A DNA stretch of 10,033 bases from Larix sibirica (lineage: Eukaryota; Streptophyta; Pinopsida; Pinales; Pinaceae): NCBI GenBank assembly GCA_004151065.3, contig NWUY0303869010.1:1-10033 (forward strand), in the 5' to 3' direction. A program made the position numbers and the translations under genes. Positions 8,907 to 10,033 of this stretch are shown here, piece by piece. The notes below the pieces were generated by a model, which saw only the letters and a list, made by a program, of their open reading frames with translations, had not been told where the DNA came from and did no database searches. Every line of letters starts with the position of its first letter. Position 1 is the stretch's first letter.

Positions 8907-8912
8907 ATAAAT
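8907..8912 (+). terminator. possible LTR polyadenylation signal
   Basis: ATAAAT within a T-rich stretch (8891-8917), downstream of the TATA box and followed by GT-rich sequence around 8930-8975. Plant polyadenylation signals are loose, so this is only a plausible position. Confidence 0.25.
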
Positions 8913-9180
8913 GATTCTTAGGCACACCCAGTTTGGGGTGCCCACCTTCATTCTTGTGTTATTTATTCTTTGTGACATGCTTGTGTAATTGCAAATATGG
9001 CTAAGTGTTAAACATAGATAATTGTAACCAAGATCACTTGCATAAATAAGTTGTTAATTGTTAGACATAGTCTGTTGGCTACCTACCAGTCTAGCCACGC
9101 CCCCGGCAAGACACCAAGTAGTGTTGCACAGACCCCTGGGACAGTTAAGTAAGTCAAGCTCAAGGCGTGCCAGTGATAGG

Positions 9181-9193
9181 TGGTATTAGAGCG
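9181..9193 (+). other. primer-binding site for initiator tRNA-Met
   Basis: TGGTATTAGAGCG differs at two of thirteen positions from TGGTATCAGAGCC, the sequence complementary to the 3' end of plant initiator tRNA-Met. It lies just downstream of the LTR end, as expected for priming minus-strand DNA synthesis. Confidence 0.75.
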
Positions 9194-9209
9194 TGAACTT
9201 GTGGATTGG

Positions 9210-9235
9210 CTCTTCACCACTCTTCTTGTGAAGAG
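9210..9235. other. perfect 8-bp stem-loop between two primer-site motifs
   Basis: CTCTTCAC (9210-9217) pairs exactly with GTGAAGAG (9228-9235) around a ten-base loop. In the element's RNA this hairpin would sit in the leader, directly between the two primer-site-like sequences. Confidence 0.75.
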
Positions 9236-9236
9236 A

Positions 9237-9249
9237 TGGTATCAGAGTG
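9237..9249 (+). other. second primer-binding-site-like motif
   Basis: TGGTATCAGAGTG matches the tRNA-Met complement at its first eleven bases, a better core match than the copy at 9181. The two start 56 bases apart. It may be the true primer site, with the LTR ending later than annotated, or a duplicate. Confidence 0.6.
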
Positions 9250-9278
9250 TAGTTGGTGTTGACTGACACAAATGACCT

Positions 9279-9986
9279 GTGACAGTTAGGCATATTGGTT
9301 CACGTTGTGGAAGTTGGAATCGCAATAGTAAATTTGTTGAAGGCTTACTGCGGACAAGTTACCAAGACACTGATCCAAAGGTTAAGGCACACTACCAAGT
9401 GACAAGAGTGGGCACTCTGGAAAGTGTGCCCATCTCCATAGTAAGTGCCCTAGACAGTGCAGACGGAAGAAGTGCGCCCAAGTTGGAGCGCCCGGTGACT
9501 TGTGGAGGTAAAGTTTGGTTTTGGGATGAGAACTGTTGTGGAAGTGCGTGGAGAGTGCTAGGATTTCCAAGTACAGATGCCTGTGAAATGGGTCTAAACA
9601 AAGTTGACAAGTGCATGACGGGGTGGCACAAAAGCAAAGAGTACCCGAGTTGCAATAAAGAGACTACGAACGTGCAACACAATGAGTGCCTAAGTTGTGA
9701 GGAAGGCACGCAGCAACCAAGGAGTGAGTAAGGCAAAGTTGGCTAAGTATTGGAGCACTTGGTGGAGTGTGTCCAAGAGAGCTCAAAAGTCCAGTTAGTT
9801 TCGGAAGACATTACAGACACCTCAATGGGGCACGGGAATGTGGACAATGAGGAGATGACATGGAAGGATTTGTTGCAAGAAATGAAAAAGAGATTGCAAG
9901 AGGTAACATGTGGAATGAGGAAGGTGTTCCAAGAGCACGATGAAAGAATAGAGCTAGTGGTTGCACACGACAGATGGGAGATGTAG
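9279..9986 (+). pseudogene. retroelement leader/gag-like frame, interrupted by two stops
   Basis: One frame stays open from 9279 to the TAG at 9984-9986 except for TAA at 9729-9731 and 9744-9746: a stretch of 150 codons, then 79. I do not recognise the first part. The second part is rich in Glu, Lys and Arg, and its WKDLLQEMKKRLQEV region (about residues 30-65) looks helical and coiled-coil-like, as seen near the N-terminus of some plant retrotransposon Gag proteins. No CCHC zinc knuckle is present before the window ends. It could equally be untranslated leader that happens to be open. The ATG at 9279 is simply the first in frame; nothing else supports it as the start. Confidence 0.35.
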
Positions 9987-10033
9987 ATATTAAAAAGGTT
10001 GTGTTATCACACCATAGTAGCAAGGCTACTATT

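Larger units (their letters stand above)
8037..9172 (+). repeat. 5' LTR, about 1.1 kb
   Basis: The start TGTCAGGGC at 8037 coincides with a sharp rise in GC content. A TATA box lies about 500 bases in, and the primer-binding site at 9181 bounds the right end. The best CA terminus is at 9171-9172, eight bases before the primer site. Alternatives are 9143 (CTGGGACA) and 9268 (CTGACA, the inverse of TGTCAG), but the last would put the primer site inside the LTR. The overlapping open frames on both strands at 8253-8978 are not genes. Confidence 0.65.
8037..10033 (+). mobile_element. LTR retrotransposon, 5' part, running off the window
   Basis: The unit consists of an LTR, a tRNA-Met primer-binding site, a leader and an interrupted open frame, all on the + strand. 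It is more GC-rich than the DNA before it, and its promoter and primer motifs are well preserved, so it is probably the youngest insertion here. The 3' LTR, protease, reverse transcriptase and integrase are not in the window, so neither superfamily (Copia or Gypsy) nor autonomy can be assigned. A 5-base target duplication would be GGAAG (8032-8036) if the start is right; the other side is not visible. Confidence 0.75.

Noticed and set aside
8253-8978. Long overlapping open frames on both strands, 87 to 130 codons.
   Set aside because: They lie inside the LTR, overlap each other in antisense, and show no known domain. GC-rich sequence with few stops explains them.
9382-10023. Three - strand open frames of 62 to 114 codons.
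   Set aside because: They are antisense to the better-supported + strand frame of the element and contain no motif.

Overview
The window looks like nuclear DNA from a seed plant with a large, repeat-rich genome. The evidence is a decayed copy of a plant-specific zinc-finger gene, three plant-type LTR-retrotransposon remnants, primer-binding sites for the plant initiator tRNA-Met, and long AT-rich non-coding stretches. A gymnosperm would fit, but the sequence does not prove it. I see no intact protein-coding gene, tRNA, rRNA, CRISPR array or bacterial feature.

Layout. Positions 1-161 hold the 3' part of a Copia-like LTR on the + strand. Positions 162-501 are non-coding and lead into the main discovery, a pseudogene at 502-2754 (+). 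It covers essentially the whole length of an arginine-rich tandem CCCH zinc-finger (RR-TZF) protein with N-terminal ankyrin repeats, the class of Arabidopsis AtC3H29/30/47/56/66. It is broken by about six frame changes and at least nine in-frame stops, so only short open frames survive. Read across the shifts, the family's N-terminus, ankyrin block, EYPVDPSLPDIKN segment, both CCCH fingers, Ser/Pro-rich region and C-terminal SFGY/LVKE-type blocks appear in the right order.

Positions about 2970-4565 hold the 3' end of a Ty3/Gypsy-like element on the - strand. An LTR starting TGTAACACCC and its polypurine tract are visible. They are rearranged into two adjacent head-to-tail duplications: a 577-598 bp LTR segment, then a 206 bp segment spanning the internal/LTR junction. 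Positions 4921-5243 carry a degenerate repeat with a roughly 48 bp period (core ending ATTTTGGTC). Positions 5244-8036 are AT-rich and have no recognisable gene.

At 8037 the composition changes sharply and a younger-looking LTR element begins on the + strand. It has an LTR of about 1.1 kb starting TGTCAGGGC, with a TATA box at 8538. A tRNA-Met primer-binding site follows at 9181, then a perfect 8-bp hairpin and a second PBS-like motif at 9237. A leader or gag-like open frame is interrupted by two stops, and the element runs off the end of the window.

Nothing here works together as a pathway. The window is a dead regulatory gene embedded in layers of old retrotransposons.
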